64,000 nucleotides of DNA. Source: Oryzias latipes. Its lineage: Eukaryota; Chordata; Actinopteri; Beloniformes; Adrianichthyidae. Positions 44,370-55,553 of the stretch are shown here, piece by piece. Below the pieces are notes generated by a model. The model was not told where the DNA came from. It ran no database searches and worked only from the letters and a program-made list of their open reading frames with translations. Numbering within the stretch: position 1 is the first letter of the stretch; each line of letters begins with the position of its first letter. Position numbers and translations under genes: made by a program. The stretch covers positions 18,955,311-19,019,310 of the forward strand of contig NC_019866.2 of assembly GCF_002234675.1 (NCBI RefSeq). Direction: 5' to 3'.

Positions 44370-47300
44370 CTAGACAAACATAAAGAATTAATAGAAAGAA
44401 TATCAGAATCTTTAAGCTGCAAAAGGTAAAGAAGACACAGTGTTTGACCCAAATCGAAGCTAACTTACTAAGTGTCTGCTGAAATCAAATAGCATTGATA
44501 TGAAAAACTATACAATTGTTTTGTGTAATATGTAGCTTGAATATAAAATCAAGTTTTCACTTACTCTGCTATTGTCAATTTCTTCTTTCCCACTTCGACA
44601 CACCAACTTTTGAATCTTCACCAGCAGCAGCTGCTGTGCTCTGTACACACCCATTCATACCAAGAGAAAAGTCTTAACAAAACCAAAACTCCTTTTGTCC
44701 ATTATAAAACATCCTCCTGCATGAGAAAGAACATTAAACAAACAGTTGCAAAGTACCTTGAGTTGCTGGGAATGGTGCCACGCTCGGCCAGGTCAGAGCC
44801 ACTAAATGGCTCCACACGAGCACAAAGCCACTGGCAGAGGCCCTGGTGCCTGGTATCCAGCACGTGCACAACTTCATCGCAGCGCACGCTTAAAGAGCAG
44901 CAGTCGGATTGTCCGGAGATGTTGAGGTTTACTCGGATGTAGAAAGAGTCGCCAGAAGCTAATTTACCATCTGCTAGATCCCTCTGGAGACGGCGATATG
45001 CTGGAGAGCAGAAACACAGCATTAACGCACTTTTAAAACAAGACAGACCAGAAGACTAGATTTGACTGGAAGTTCAGAAAAAAATAAATGGTTTGATTTG
45101 CTTTCACACTAAAGTTTAGAAAACTGAATAAGTCTAGATGGAATCAAAATATCACGCAGTTTAAGTTAAACTATACATCCTATTAAAGTATTTTTTAAAC
45201 CCATTTCCTGTCTATATTATCCTCATCCACAAACTAGCCATTTATCCAACTGTAGTGATCCACACTCCTTCATATCTTAGCTGTGGATCATTTTATTTTC
45301 GCCTAAAATTTGAAGCCACTTTTGTGATTTCAATAAGTTTACTTCCTCTCTTTAACCCACAGAACAGTCCATTGTATCTTTACTGTGGTGACCACATCAG
45401 GGTTCACTTGCAAATTAACAGAGATCCGTATTTCCTGTTTTCTGTGACACAGTTCAAAGATGCACTCCGATCATCTTTTGATCTATTTTCCAACTGTTCC
45501 CAGTGGTCTTTTCATTTTGATTATGCCACTTTTAGCCAAAAACAAAAAACTTGTCTTGTTTTCTAGGACATAATTCTGCAAACATTAGAAATTTACCATT
45601 GCGTTGTGGGCAGGAAAAATGGCATGGAGCAACCCCGCCCCCTTCCCTTCCCCATTACTGAGAGCTCTCTGTTTACATGCGCTCCTGCTAGCTTACAGCC
45701 CCAACATAACATTACCGGTGCAACAAAAATGGTAAGCAGTATTGGAGCTATGCAGCCGTACAGTTTTGAGCCAGATTCCAGCTCAGACAAGGAAAACAAA
45801 GACAAACATGTAAGTGATTGTCTACAAGTGGATGCATCAGAACGAAGCTTATGACCCATCCAGCATATTTTCTACGACACAAATAGGCTCTGCTCATTTT
45901 CATCTGCCCCCTATTGACATAAAATTGAAAAAAGAAATACTCAGAAATGCCATTTTAAGCTTATTTTATATATATATATATATACACACATACACATACA
46001 TACATATGTGTATATATGATGATAAGAGAAATGCCACAAAAACATGTTAAAAACACCATTTTCATCAGAGTGTTTCTTTAAATGAGCTTTTACACCTGTC
46101 AGACGAGGTAAAATATCCAAATTACCCAATTTTTGTTAGACATTACTGGGTAGATTTTCTGTTTATTTCTAACAATGGTTACCATCAAAACTGGCTCGAT
46201 AGTGCAGTGTGATGAATCCAGAGCAGTGCTGCAGCGTCCAGTGGGCTTCTTCCTGTGTGCTGGTATCCAATGCAATGCGTTGGATTTCCCCTCGAACACA
46301 CCCCTCCAGCTGGTTCACCAATCAGAGCACAACAATAGATGATTTGAATTATCTCGACTGTTAATTACAACACAACAGGCAAAAATCAAAGCAAATGTAG
46401 AGATTCATATGTGCATTTAAGCTTTGTATTACAGTACTTGTTTAAAAGAATGTAGGATCAAATGAACTCTGTACCAGCAGGAGGTGGTATCCCTCCTTTA
46501 GCCCCGCCTTCTCAGCATTTGTTCCAGGCTGGACGGATGAGATGAAGATCCCGCTTTCATTGCCACCAACCAAGGTGATGTCCTTAAGCAGGTTGTCTCC
46601 CAGAAATGACACCTCCTGCACCGGCTTCAAAGATGAGCTGATTCTTGAAAAGGAGGACAAAGAGGGGCGGAACGGCCTAACACACAACACACAAACAGGC
46701 GTGTGTGAGCGAAGAAAACCCACAAACTTCATGTTTCTTGAGTTTTCATCAGTCCCGTACCTCTCCAACGAGAGCTTCCTGAAGATATTGTTGACCTGCT
46801 CCAGGTCGTACGAGTCCAGCCCCTCTGACTGGTGGGAGGACGAAGAGGAGATCACAGAGTTTGGGCCATCCTCTATGAGAAAAAAACACAGCAATAAGTA
46901 AAAATAATAATAAGATAAATGCATTTGGTTTTTAAAGTGCGTTCAATACCTGTCTGAATGTCCATAGTGTCACTATCAAAATCTGAGAGACTAGTACAGA
47001 TAAAAAAAGAAATGCATTAAAAACATCAAATAGGCACATAAATCTCATTTCAGCAGACATGGGTACCTGCGGGGGTAAAAGTCGTGTTCCTTTTCCCTTT
47101 CTCTGCGGCACAGAGAAGCTTTTTCTGGGGGTTCTGCGACTATAGACATCATGCTGTCGTTACGGTTACGCAGCTGAAGATTTTTGAAAAGGAAGAGCAC
47201 ATTTTATTTCCCAATTTATTGCAGCCCGACAGCACACTAGAAAAGTGCAGTTAACTCAGACTCACCAAGTTTGACCTGGACTGCTCCGACAGGGGAAAGG

Positions 47301-50300
47301 AGGATGGGAAAGGGGACGAGGAGGAGGAGGAGAAGGGGGGGCCTGTGGATCCCGGATAAGTGGGAGATATCGGGAAGCTTGGCGACGGTGGGAGTGAACC
47401 GCCATTGTGGTGCAAGGGCATCTGAATGCCCAGTAGGTCTCCTTGATTGGCAGAATGGGAGGGTGTGAGGCGGAGACAGCTGCAAGTTAGTCTCAACCGA
47501 TGCACTGAAAGCTTTCGGAACACAGACAGTAAAGGGTAGCATACCACGCTGACAGCCTTCGGAGTTGAACTGAGGGTCTTTCAGCGTACAAACTGAAGAT
47601 TTTGCTCTCTATTAATGATAAAAAAACAAATGACATTTACGATTAGTAAATCTTCTGGTATATTTAAACACCCAGACTGACAGAAAATGTGTTTTGGGTG
47701 TTTTTAACATGTTCTTGTGGCACTTTTCTGATGACATGTATAAAGAAAATTCAGCGTAAAATTGTATTTCTGAGTATGTCTTTATTCAAATTGTGGATCA
47801 GGAGCAGTTGAAAGAAATATTTGAAAAAGATTGTATTTGTGATCTGAAAATATGGTGGGCAGGCCACAAGGGGGGCGGGGTCACTCTATGCCAATAGTCC
47901 CAACAACACAGAGGTCAATTTTTAAAGAACTTCTGCGATGTCCTAAATTTATGTCCAAATTAAACTATGTCCTAGAAAACAACACAGGTTTCTTTTATTT
48001 TGGCACAAAAAATTGCATAAATTAAAAGACCACTGGGAACACCTTTACACTGATAATAATAGGCTCAGTCAAAATATGATCAGAGTGGGACTTTAACTGG
48101 TTACTTTACAATGTTGAAATTAAAGTGTGTGGACCGGCACTGGTTTCCTAGTAGGTATTGACATGGACCTCAGTTTAAAAGGTTGCTGCAGGTTTAAACC
48201 CTGTTGGGGCTGAGAAAACCTGTTATTGTGAATATAATTTTTTTAAATGTTAAAAAAAACATTAAAAATCTACATCAAATAGACTATTACTTCAAAAAAC
48301 ATTTGGTGTTTTTCTAATTTTGTGCAAAACCAACAGTTAAAATCCTCCCAAAAACTAATACATATTCATTAACAAATGATCTATTGTTTATTAATTAATA
48401 TGTAAAAAAAGCACCGTTGTTTTACTGCTGGTATCACTTTCTGTCAATTCAGTGCAACTTTATGTCAGATACTAATACCAAATAAACAACAGATTTACAT
48501 ATATGTAATAAAAAAGGCTACAATGGAAAAAACATTAATAAAGAATAACATTCTTTGCATAAGCTCAGTAACTTAAAGAGACACGATCAACTCAGTTTAA
48601 TAGGGATTTTCAATCGAGGTTGAACTCCGTGAGCTGCTCCACCTCACAGTAACTGGAAAGGAAACACGCAAAATACAGTGATTTTGAGGATTAAAAATGA
48701 GTAAAGGTCATTATTCTAAATTGCATTTATAGAACAGCTTACTGAACACGGTTTCATTTTATCATTAGTTGCTCACGATGGCGAGGTTATTTTACAGGTC
48801 TGGTTTACCCGCCTCCCCCAACTACACGCCACTGTTGAGGGTTGCTTCAATAAGGAACAAAAACCACAGAAGTGACTCCAAATCCGCCCAAATTTAGAAT
48901 CAAAACTGTCCAATTGGGCAGGAAACTGCAAAATCTGGTAACACTGTTGTTCAACAAGGCAGCTGAAACACGGCATCATGGGATCTGTAGTTCATTTGTT
49001 ACCATCGCTAAATATCGCTGGTCCATTAATAACAATAATATTAAATAATCTCGCTAGCCAGATATATTTACTATAGGAACTCAGTAAGTAGACAAAAACA
49101 TCTCCAGTTACAAACTAGTCTTTTAACAAGAATGTTCCAAAGACTGGCATAATCTGGCATAAAAAAAAAAAAAAAAAAAAAAAAGACTGGCATAATCGCT
49201 CAAACATAAAAACATTTCTTAAGATGTTGGCTAATCCTTTTTATTTTTAGGTTTTTGTTATTGACTGATACTACACACACAACTTAAGCCCAGATAATAT
49301 GGGAGATGCTTGCATTAACTTACTGTTGCTTTAAGGTTTGGTCTGCGAATGAGTCGAGGCCCCTCAGATGATAACTTTTCCTCATGTGACTCGTCACTGG
49401 ACGTTTCTGACTGTGGCTGTTTAAATTCGTCCATCTGGGAGATGATGGCTGGAGGGAAGTCCCTCGGTAAACTCTACAAAAACAGAGAAACGGTATGAAG
49501 AATTCTAGCAGCTATTTGCAAAAACATTGCTTTGATTGCCTTTCTAGTCCTTGCTTCACAAGTCGTAAGATTTTAGCCTTTTATTGTTTGTGTCTGACCT
49601 GATCCAAGGGAATGTCTTTGGACATCCGTCGAAGCCGACTCTCAAGTGTGAGCAGCCTGGCTTCTTTTCGTACGATCTCAATTTGGAGTTCATCGCTCTT
49701 CTCCTCCAGCTCTCTGATCTGTTTACGATATTTATCTTTGTCGATGAGACTCTGAGAGAAGTGATGCTGGGCCTCGTCTCTGGCTCGAAATGCCTGAAGC
49801 CGCAGAGCAAGAGTAAAGAAGCAGCAAAGGTGTTGATATTTAGACAAAGCGACAAAAACCAGTGTGTGAAAGTATGAGTTTTCTCACCTGGTCCCTTTCC
49901 TTCTCCACCTCATCAAGTTGCGTAGAGATTGTGTCAATGCGGTTCCGATACATCTCACAGTCCTTCTGAAGTGTGGAGCACTTCAGCTCAAGCTCCTCCT
50001 TCTCCTCCAAGTACTGCACACACAACAGGAACAGGAGAGTTATTCAGGTTAGCTAGATAAACGGGCACATAGAGGAAGAGAAACAAAGGCAGATGGAGCT
50101 TTCTGTATAGGGTGCGTTTCATAAAGCTCCCCTGAGTATTGGTCACAGGTTTTGTGTTAATAGGGTGTGTTCCTTGCCTCCCTCTGCTTCTCACATCAAC
50201 TCCCAATCCTGAGTACTTGAATTTGTGTGAGTAACCTTATCTCGTAGTTCCTCTGCTTGTCGGACTTCTTCGTGCAGGTTGTAGAGGCGGTTGACCAGAT

Positions 50301-53300
50301 CCTGTCTGTCTTCCAGGGCTTCCTGTCTGTCGTGCTCCAAAATGTCAAGAATGGCCTTGTCTGACTCAGGCAAGGGCCCGGGCTAGGTGAAGAAACACAA
50401 GCATAAAATTGAAACCCATCAGTTAGACATGGAGTTACATGACAGGCAGAAGCTACACTTACGCTGTCTTTGTATGACTCTTTTTTAATTTTATAAACAA
50501 AGACAAATCAAATACTTGTATTGCTGTTTTCATGGATGTGTTCTCTGTTTCAAGATTAATAATCTATCTAGATGGAGCCAGAAAACAAACAAACAAACAA
50601 AAAAATAATGGATCTCATTATGTTTTAGGTAGAATTCAGACAAGAGGCCAGTATGCCACTAGGACACAGGGTTTGAAATTATGTAGAAGCGATAAAACTG
50701 AAAAAACAATAAATCTGTTCATTTTCTAATTCTGCCTGACCCTTTAGGGTCACGGGCTTGCTGGAGCCTATCTCAGATACTGAGGCGAGATACACCCTGA
50801 ATGGGTCTCCAGTCCATCGCAATAGGCTGTTCTCTGATTGTGAAAATGTTTGGAAGTCAGAAACAACAGAAGATGTGAGTGTTCTAACAAGATGGCTGCC
50901 AAACAGACATCTCTTTCAGCGCTCCTCTTGGTTGTTTTTTTTCTGAGAAACATTTTTAGTGTGTCCATCTCACTTAATTACATACTGTGATGGTGTCAAT
51001 CAAATGTTTAACCATGTAAAGCCCACTACATTAAAGAAATGACAAAACATTCAGTTAAGAGGTTTTTTTCAACCCTTTTATGAAATCCACAAAAAAATGT
51101 ACAATATCAATTTTTATTAGATATAGATAGTAATCATTATAATAAATTGCATGATTTAGTCACTTTTTTCTCACAACAATGTAAGTTTAAGATGCAACTA
51201 TATGAGTGTTCAGGTTAAAAAGTACCTTATTTACCCACTGTCTCAAATGTGATCCACACATTTTCACATGGTGTAACTGTATTATAAAGAATTAAAGGGT
51301 AATTAAACAGTAAATCAACTTCTTTTGGCTGTTTCGGTTTTAAAAGTGCTGATTGTTGGTCCTGGCCAAATTTTTGAAAATTTAAAAGAAACTTGTTTAA
51401 TTCCTAAAATTATTAATTATTGGTCTAAAATAGTCTGTGGGCGCTCCCCTAGTGTCCCATGTCCTTTTACTTCATGCTCTTCAGCTCCAGTATAAAACCC
51501 TCCGCCCATCTTTGAACGCTCCAAGGGGCGCAGGAGCTCACCCCGCAATGCCAAGAGCGGCAGAGCTCGCCTGCTCACTAACCCCCGGCCCCTGGGCAGC
51601 TGGCTTGCCGACAGACAGAGAACCGCTGTGGGATGGAAAGGCAGCTTGATCAAACCTCTTCAACCATGTGTTTTTTTTCTTATTTTAATCGAGACAATGA
51701 TGAAAAGATACTCTAGTTACTTCAAGCTAACCTCACTGTCACTGTCAATCACAGATATAGATTACACCTCATGCGCTCAGCCTGCTTCCCCTAGCCCCGC
51801 CAATTTTTGTTGTTGCATTTTTAAAATCTGGGCTGAGAGTAGAGTCAGACTCCAACTGTTCTGTTGTGTTACCTTTTAATTATCCATAAATTTTACATAA
51901 TTTCAATACAGCAAGTAGTCAATTAAAGATGTGAATGACAAAAGGTGAGTCATTATCACCATAATTTTTTTAAAATTAGCTAAACTTTTCCTGCCAAAAG
52001 TGTTTTTGAGATTTCATGGAAGTGGTGTACCCCGCCTTTACCCAACAGTAGCTGGGACAGGCTCCAGCAACTCTGTGACCCCAAAGGTGATGCAGCAGGT
52101 TAAGAAAATTGATGGACGGATGGACCTACAATGCATATTTGCAAGGGAAGAACGTACAAAGCCCATACAGAAAGGACCCAACTGGGATTTCAATAAAGAG
52201 GTTTTGCACTGTGCGGCAAGAGTGCAAACCACTTCACCACCATGAAGCCCCTGAGCCAAAATCCCTCTGGACTTTTATGACATATGCAAAATAAAGATTA
52301 CATTTTACTTTCGGCTCAAATATATCGCACAACATTCCAGTTGCACTTTCACAACATCACAACATAAACCTGCAGAAACCAAATTGGGAAGTTCAAGACA
52401 CCTGCAAAAGAGTCAGGCTGGGCAGATTTAGAACCTGTACCTGTATGATGGACTGAAGCTCCTGTAGTTTAATCTTGAGCATTTCATTCTCTCGTTCCAG
52501 CTCAAAAATCTGCTCTCTTTTTGGCCGATTCTCAATGTCGTTCTTCAATTTCAGACTCTGCCTCCTCTCCATCTTGCACTCTTCTTCCACCTTGTTTAGC
52601 TTGTGTTTCAGTTGGTCAATCTGCAATGCAGGAACAACTTAAACGTCTCGTTTCCCCCAAACTCAGACCAGATGCAGCACTGACAGCGCCAGTCTTCAAG
52701 TACCTCCAGCTGCAGGTCTCGGCTCCTCATCACGGCCATGTTCTTCTCCTCACTCAGTGTGGCATACCTCATAGCCAGTTTGTAGTTTTCATCTTTTACT
52801 CTCAGCAACTCGTCACTGTAAGTGTTCCTCTCCTCTCGCAACTTATTGTACCCTGCAAAAGTGAAAGCAAGTTAAGGAAACATTTTCAGATCTCTATATT
52901 TTTTTATGTTTTCCTGTCTATCTGGTGTAGTAGTGATAGAGTAGACAAAAGCAGCAGACCAGATGCTTAAAGAGTTTGAAAAAGCAACCTTATTTGTGAT
53001 CAAACGTTGTGACAGAACTGGCAACTAGAACCCTAATCAGAAACCTGAAAAAAGCAAGCACCGAAAGCCCTAAACATGAAAAAATATAAAAACTAAACTA
53101 CAAAGGCATTGCCCTGACAGTTCTGGGTATACTTTTTGCTTGCTTCAGTGTTTTATTTTGCAGCACAATAATAATGACTGAAATCTTGATCTTTGGATAT
53201 AAGTCAAGAGTCCTACAAAATCTGAAATTATGCCATGTCTGCTTTATGTGTGTATGTGTCTGAATGTAGGTCAGGAAGTCTGTGAGAAACGTGTGCAGAG

Positions 53301-55543
53301 CTAGCCCAAACAGTTTTCTCGGTTTATTTTTAGCAGCTGTTTAAGCCCAGAGGTGCTTGTGTACCATCTGCAGATATGCACAGGGCACAAAGACAAAACC
53401 GCATTGTCCTGGTTTCATGTGAGGCTCAAACATGGTGCAGCGATCAAGCTAGCGGTTTTGGCCCATAAGTAAAAACCAAGTGCTTGGACTCATTCTTAAG
53501 CAGAAATAAACTTTCATCTATGTTTCTTGTACCCGTTATGATAACATGCAGTGCAAAAGTACAGCAGAGGGGGTTCCTGGTATGTGTAATGAAACCATAG
53601 TTTTTTTTTTACTTTGCTGGAAGGCCTGAAGCTCCTGGTTGGCCAGCCGCAGTTTCTTGTGCTCGTCCTCCAAGGTGCAGTTCTTCCTGCTCAGCTCAGC
53701 CTGCTGCTGGGCCTTGACTCTTGTCTGCTGCTGCAGCTTCATCACTTCATTCATGAGAAACTGAGTCAAACCCTCATGGCCTTCCTCCACTGAAGACAGA
53801 TAACAGAAAAGGAAGAAAAGATAGAAGATTTCATTTCAGGCAGTTTAATGGGGCATGAAGAATACGAGCATGTGTGGTAAACCCAAATGCAGAAGATATA
53901 TATGGCTTTTTAAAGGCAGTTTTAAATTCAGGAACAGAAGCTGCTGGGAGCCAACACTAGAGCTACGTTCACATCGCCCTCATCAACGAGAGTTTAAGCA
54001 GCCACTTTCAATGAAAAGTCTACATAAATGCCTGTAAACACACATTTCGGGCTTCTGTATTTAAAACTCTCACTTGCGGCCGTTGAACGCGTGTTGAAAG
54101 TTAAACCAGGTTGAACTTTGACCCATCAGGGGCTTGAATTTGGTTGGGACGTACGGATGGAGTTCTTTTCAATTCAAGGGAGAGTCAACTGTTTGAAAAT
54201 TGATCACGGAGTTTAAAAAGAATAATTGCGCTTTGTTCCCAGACAGAATTATGACACCAAATCCTTCATATGTCAGAATAGAGCTGTGCAAGAAAAACCC
54301 TGGGGCAAGATTTGTGAGATTTCCACCACTTCAACATTTTGCACCAAGCCTGAAGATATGCTAGTATCAGATAGTGAACACACTTTTAGCACATTCTTGT
54401 ATGTGCTTCACATGCCCAGTGTGAACATAGCATAAGAGGCATAAAAAACAAACTCCAATATTCAAAATGTACAGTTATGTTTTTTTCAGTTCATAATACC
54501 AACACTCTTTGGTTGTTCCCTTAATTAAAGCTGTTCTAACATGGAAAGTAATTTGATGGCTAAGCTATAGGGTGAATTATCCAAAAGCTTAGTATTTAAG
54601 TTCTACACCACATCCCAACTGAAACAGAATATGAAAATTTCCCAAATATTTATCAATAATTATTTAATCAGAGTTTTTAACAATATCAAAACACGGAGAA
54701 ATAGATTTTAAATCTCACGCCACTTCCAACGCCTTGGTTCTTGCAAAGATTTTACTCATTTGAGATGAAGGTGGTGAGGTCTCGAAACCATCGTCATCTG
54801 AGAAAACATGAACATTTTTGTCTTACCTACGATTGTGGAGAAGCGTCGTGTGGGCTCCTTTCCTGTAACCACCTTGTACAAGTCAGGGTAGTAAAACTCC
54901 AGACTTTCCAGGAACGCTACGTAGCCCCGCTCCGCTTTAGTGCGAAGGATGTCGAGTAGACGGCCTGGACAAAATTTAGAATGTTTTGAAAATCTGAGAT
55001 CACAACATTGTTAATCCTAAGATTTGACAGGTTCAGAACAACAGATAAAACTTCTAAGTAGACTTGCATGGTAAATGGTACATAAATCACTTTACTATGT
55101 TTCTTAAAGGCCCAAAGAGCTTTACAGTCACAGTCCCATTCTCGCATGCACACACACATTCACACACCACTGCAGAACACTAGAGCCAACCTATAGCCAC
55201 CAGGAGAATTTTGGGGTTCAGAATCTTTCCCAAGGACAATTTGACACTTGGGTGGGAGGGGCGGCAATTGCATCTGCAATCTTCCGATCAGAAGTCGACA
55301 ACTCTACCTTTGCGCCCCATGTATGATAGTTTCAAACCAAGTTTTTTACTTACTTGTGCGATTTGCTTTGGAGACCAGAAGCAGGGAGTTGAGGATCTCA
55401 TCCTCATCCTGCTCGTCCAGGACTTTACACTGGCGGAGGTAGGGGGTCAGCTTTGCTGGGGAGATGGTGCGACAGATTTCGTAGCGTTTGCACTCCACTT
55501 TATCCCACATTGCATCCACATCATCAGACGTCCCATTCTCCAT
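37143..55543 (-). CDS. card11: CARD11 (CARMA1) scaffold protein (24 coding exons)
   Basis: Exons, 5' to 3': 55543-55354, 54964-54827, 53789-53613, 52852-52704, 52620-52441, 50382-50236, 50013-49888, 49793-49599, 49473-49324, 47608-47545, 47441-47266, 47173-47067, 46990-46950, 46872-46761, 46676-46475, 46309-46183, 45000-44757, 44640-44565, 44369-44274, 44190-44073, 40771-40589, 38598-38477, 37853-37738, 37347-37143. They sum to 3441 bases, 1146 residues plus stop, with every junction in frame. CARD11 is the MAGUK scaffold that joins antigen-receptor and PKC signals to BCL10-MALT1 and NF-kappaB. Visible are the CARD (residues 8-105), coiled coil (about 115-435), Ser/Pro linker, PDZ, SH3 and guanylate-kinase domains. 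Diagnostic strings are [33 protein letters not shown] and [19 protein letters not shown]. They separate it from CARD10 and CARD14. A 5' non-coding exon exists upstream but was not located. Confidence 0.96.
39427..39512. repeat. Short minisatellite, about three 26-bp units
   Basis: The unit is close to tatgctacatgtgtgggcca followed by ccattg. Confidence 0.7.
40140..40420. repeat. Degenerate minisatellite in a card11 intron
   Basis: Variants of GTGTAYGCTACAA and GTGTATGCCACAA recur through this block, related to the unit at 39427-39512. Confidence 0.45.
41395..41530. mobile_element. Interspersed repeat with TATAAGGCGCA-type units
   Basis: Phrases such as cactatagggcgcac, attataaggtgca, cataaggcgtac and atcaggcgcatt recur. 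This is a common fish MITE-like pattern, here decayed. Confidence 0.55.
42017..44013. mobile_element. Possible 2-kb non-autonomous DNA transposon with inverted ends
   Basis: A block reading tttaggactagggatgccac (42017) recurs inverted, ending 44013 (gtggcatccctagtcctaaa), with similarity over about 29 bases. No target-site duplication is evident and no transposase is present. It lies in the card11 intron between 44073 and 40771 and encloses the MITE at 43500-43689. Confidence 0.55.
43500..43689. mobile_element. 190-bp MITE with TTAG duplication, piggyBac-like
   Basis: The ends are cccttgtgctatccta and its exact reverse complement taggatagcacaaggg. TTAG flanks both sides (43496-43499, 43690-43693). 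The interior carries GGGTCATCTAGACCC, similar in form to the GGGTC-N6-GACCC core of the piggyBac-like element at 9792-12891. Confidence 0.82.
44565..46676 (-). CDS. card11: card11 exons for PDZ and SH3 domains
   Basis: Four exons (46676-46475, 46309-46183, 45000-44757, 44640-44565) encode the PDZ domain ([20 protein letters not shown], then [14 protein letters not shown]) and the SH3 domain ([15 protein letters not shown], then [11 protein letters not shown] and [11 protein letters not shown]). They end in [13 protein letters not shown]. Confidence 0.94.
45452..46083 (+). mobile_element. MITE family copy 3, complete, with exon-like core (card11 intron)
   Basis: The copy runs 632 bp from GTTCAAAGATGCACTCCGAT to ATCAGAGTGTTTCTTTAAA, which are inverted ends. 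The core has a GC-rich promoter-like stretch (about 45630-45700), an ATG-led peptide read [20 protein letters not shown], and then a splice-donor-like CATGTAAGTG. A TA/CA microsatellite (about 45966-46010) has expanded inside. It is antisense to card11. Confidence 0.78.
46761..49473 (-). CDS. card11: card11 exons for the regulatory linker
   Basis: Six exons (49473-49324, 47608-47545, 47441-47266, 47173-47067, 46990-46950, 46872-46761) encode a poorly conserved Ser/Pro-rich linker. It includes RAKSS, a seven-Ser run, [12 protein letters not shown] and the strongly conserved [19 protein letters not shown] near the end. In mammals this region is autoinhibitory and is phosphorylated on activation. 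The 103-bp intron between 47545 and 47441 uses a CAATCAAG acceptor and is the least certain junction. Confidence 0.82.
47662..48097 (-). mobile_element. MITE family copy 4, internally deleted (card11 intron)
   Basis: The ends are ATTTAAACACCCAGACTGA and ATCAGAGTGGGACTTTAAC. Shared internal text includes ACATGTTCTTGTGG and AAAAGACCACTGGGAACACC. The exon-like core is missing. Confidence 0.72.
49161..49184. repeat. Poly-A tract flanked by a short direct repeat
   Basis: A run of about 23 A separates two copies of gactggcataatc. Such a pattern can arise from a small retroposed tail or from slippage. Confidence 0.6.
49599..53789 (-). CDS. card11: card11 exons for the coiled coil
   Basis: Six exons (53789-53613, 52852-52704, 52620-52441, 50382-50236, 50013-49888, 49793-49599) encode a continuous heptad-rich, charged helix. 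It starts [20 protein letters not shown] and passes through [20 protein letters not shown] to [13 protein letters not shown]. This segment oligomerises the scaffold in known CARMA proteins. Confidence 0.94.
52020..52260. repeat. Fish interspersed repeat fragment
   Basis: The block starts with taccccgcctttacccaaca, continues with gctgggacaggctccagcaa and ends with a gcaagagtgcaaaccac phrase. It is related to the block at 33886-34190. Confidence 0.55.
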
Positions 55544-55553
55544 CTCAGTCTCT
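54827..55553 (-). CDS. card11: card11 exons for the CARD
   Basis: Two exons (55543-55354 coding, 54964-54827) encode residues 1-109. An acceptor, CTATTTTCAG, precedes the ATG by ten bases, so the leader is spliced. The Arg of ECKRYEICR aligns with the human BCL10-contacting Arg35. The exons end in TRRFSTIV. Confidence 0.93.
55100..55320. repeat. Fish interspersed repeat fragment
   Basis: The phrases aaagagctttacagtcacag, attcacacaccactgcagaa and caaggacaatttgacacttg occur in order. This is a common teleost repeat and lies in the first coding intron of card11. Confidence 0.5.

Noticed and set aside
45606-45854. The MITE core as an ordinary host gene
   Set aside because: The same short peptide occurs in several copies between inverted ends, and no downstream exon is attached.
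47506-47544. A roughly 40-bp intron between the RAKSS exon and the next card11 exon (acceptor AAGCTTTCAG)
   Set aside because: It also keeps frame, but 40 bp is shorter than usual vertebrate introns. The 103-bp alternative with the acceptor at 47442 is more plausible.
37143-55543. CARD10 or CARD14 as the identity of the CARMA gene
   Set aside because: The linker motif [19 protein letters not shown], the [12 protein letters not shown] segment and the GUK end [12 protein letters not shown] match CARD11. Synteny with chst12 also fits.
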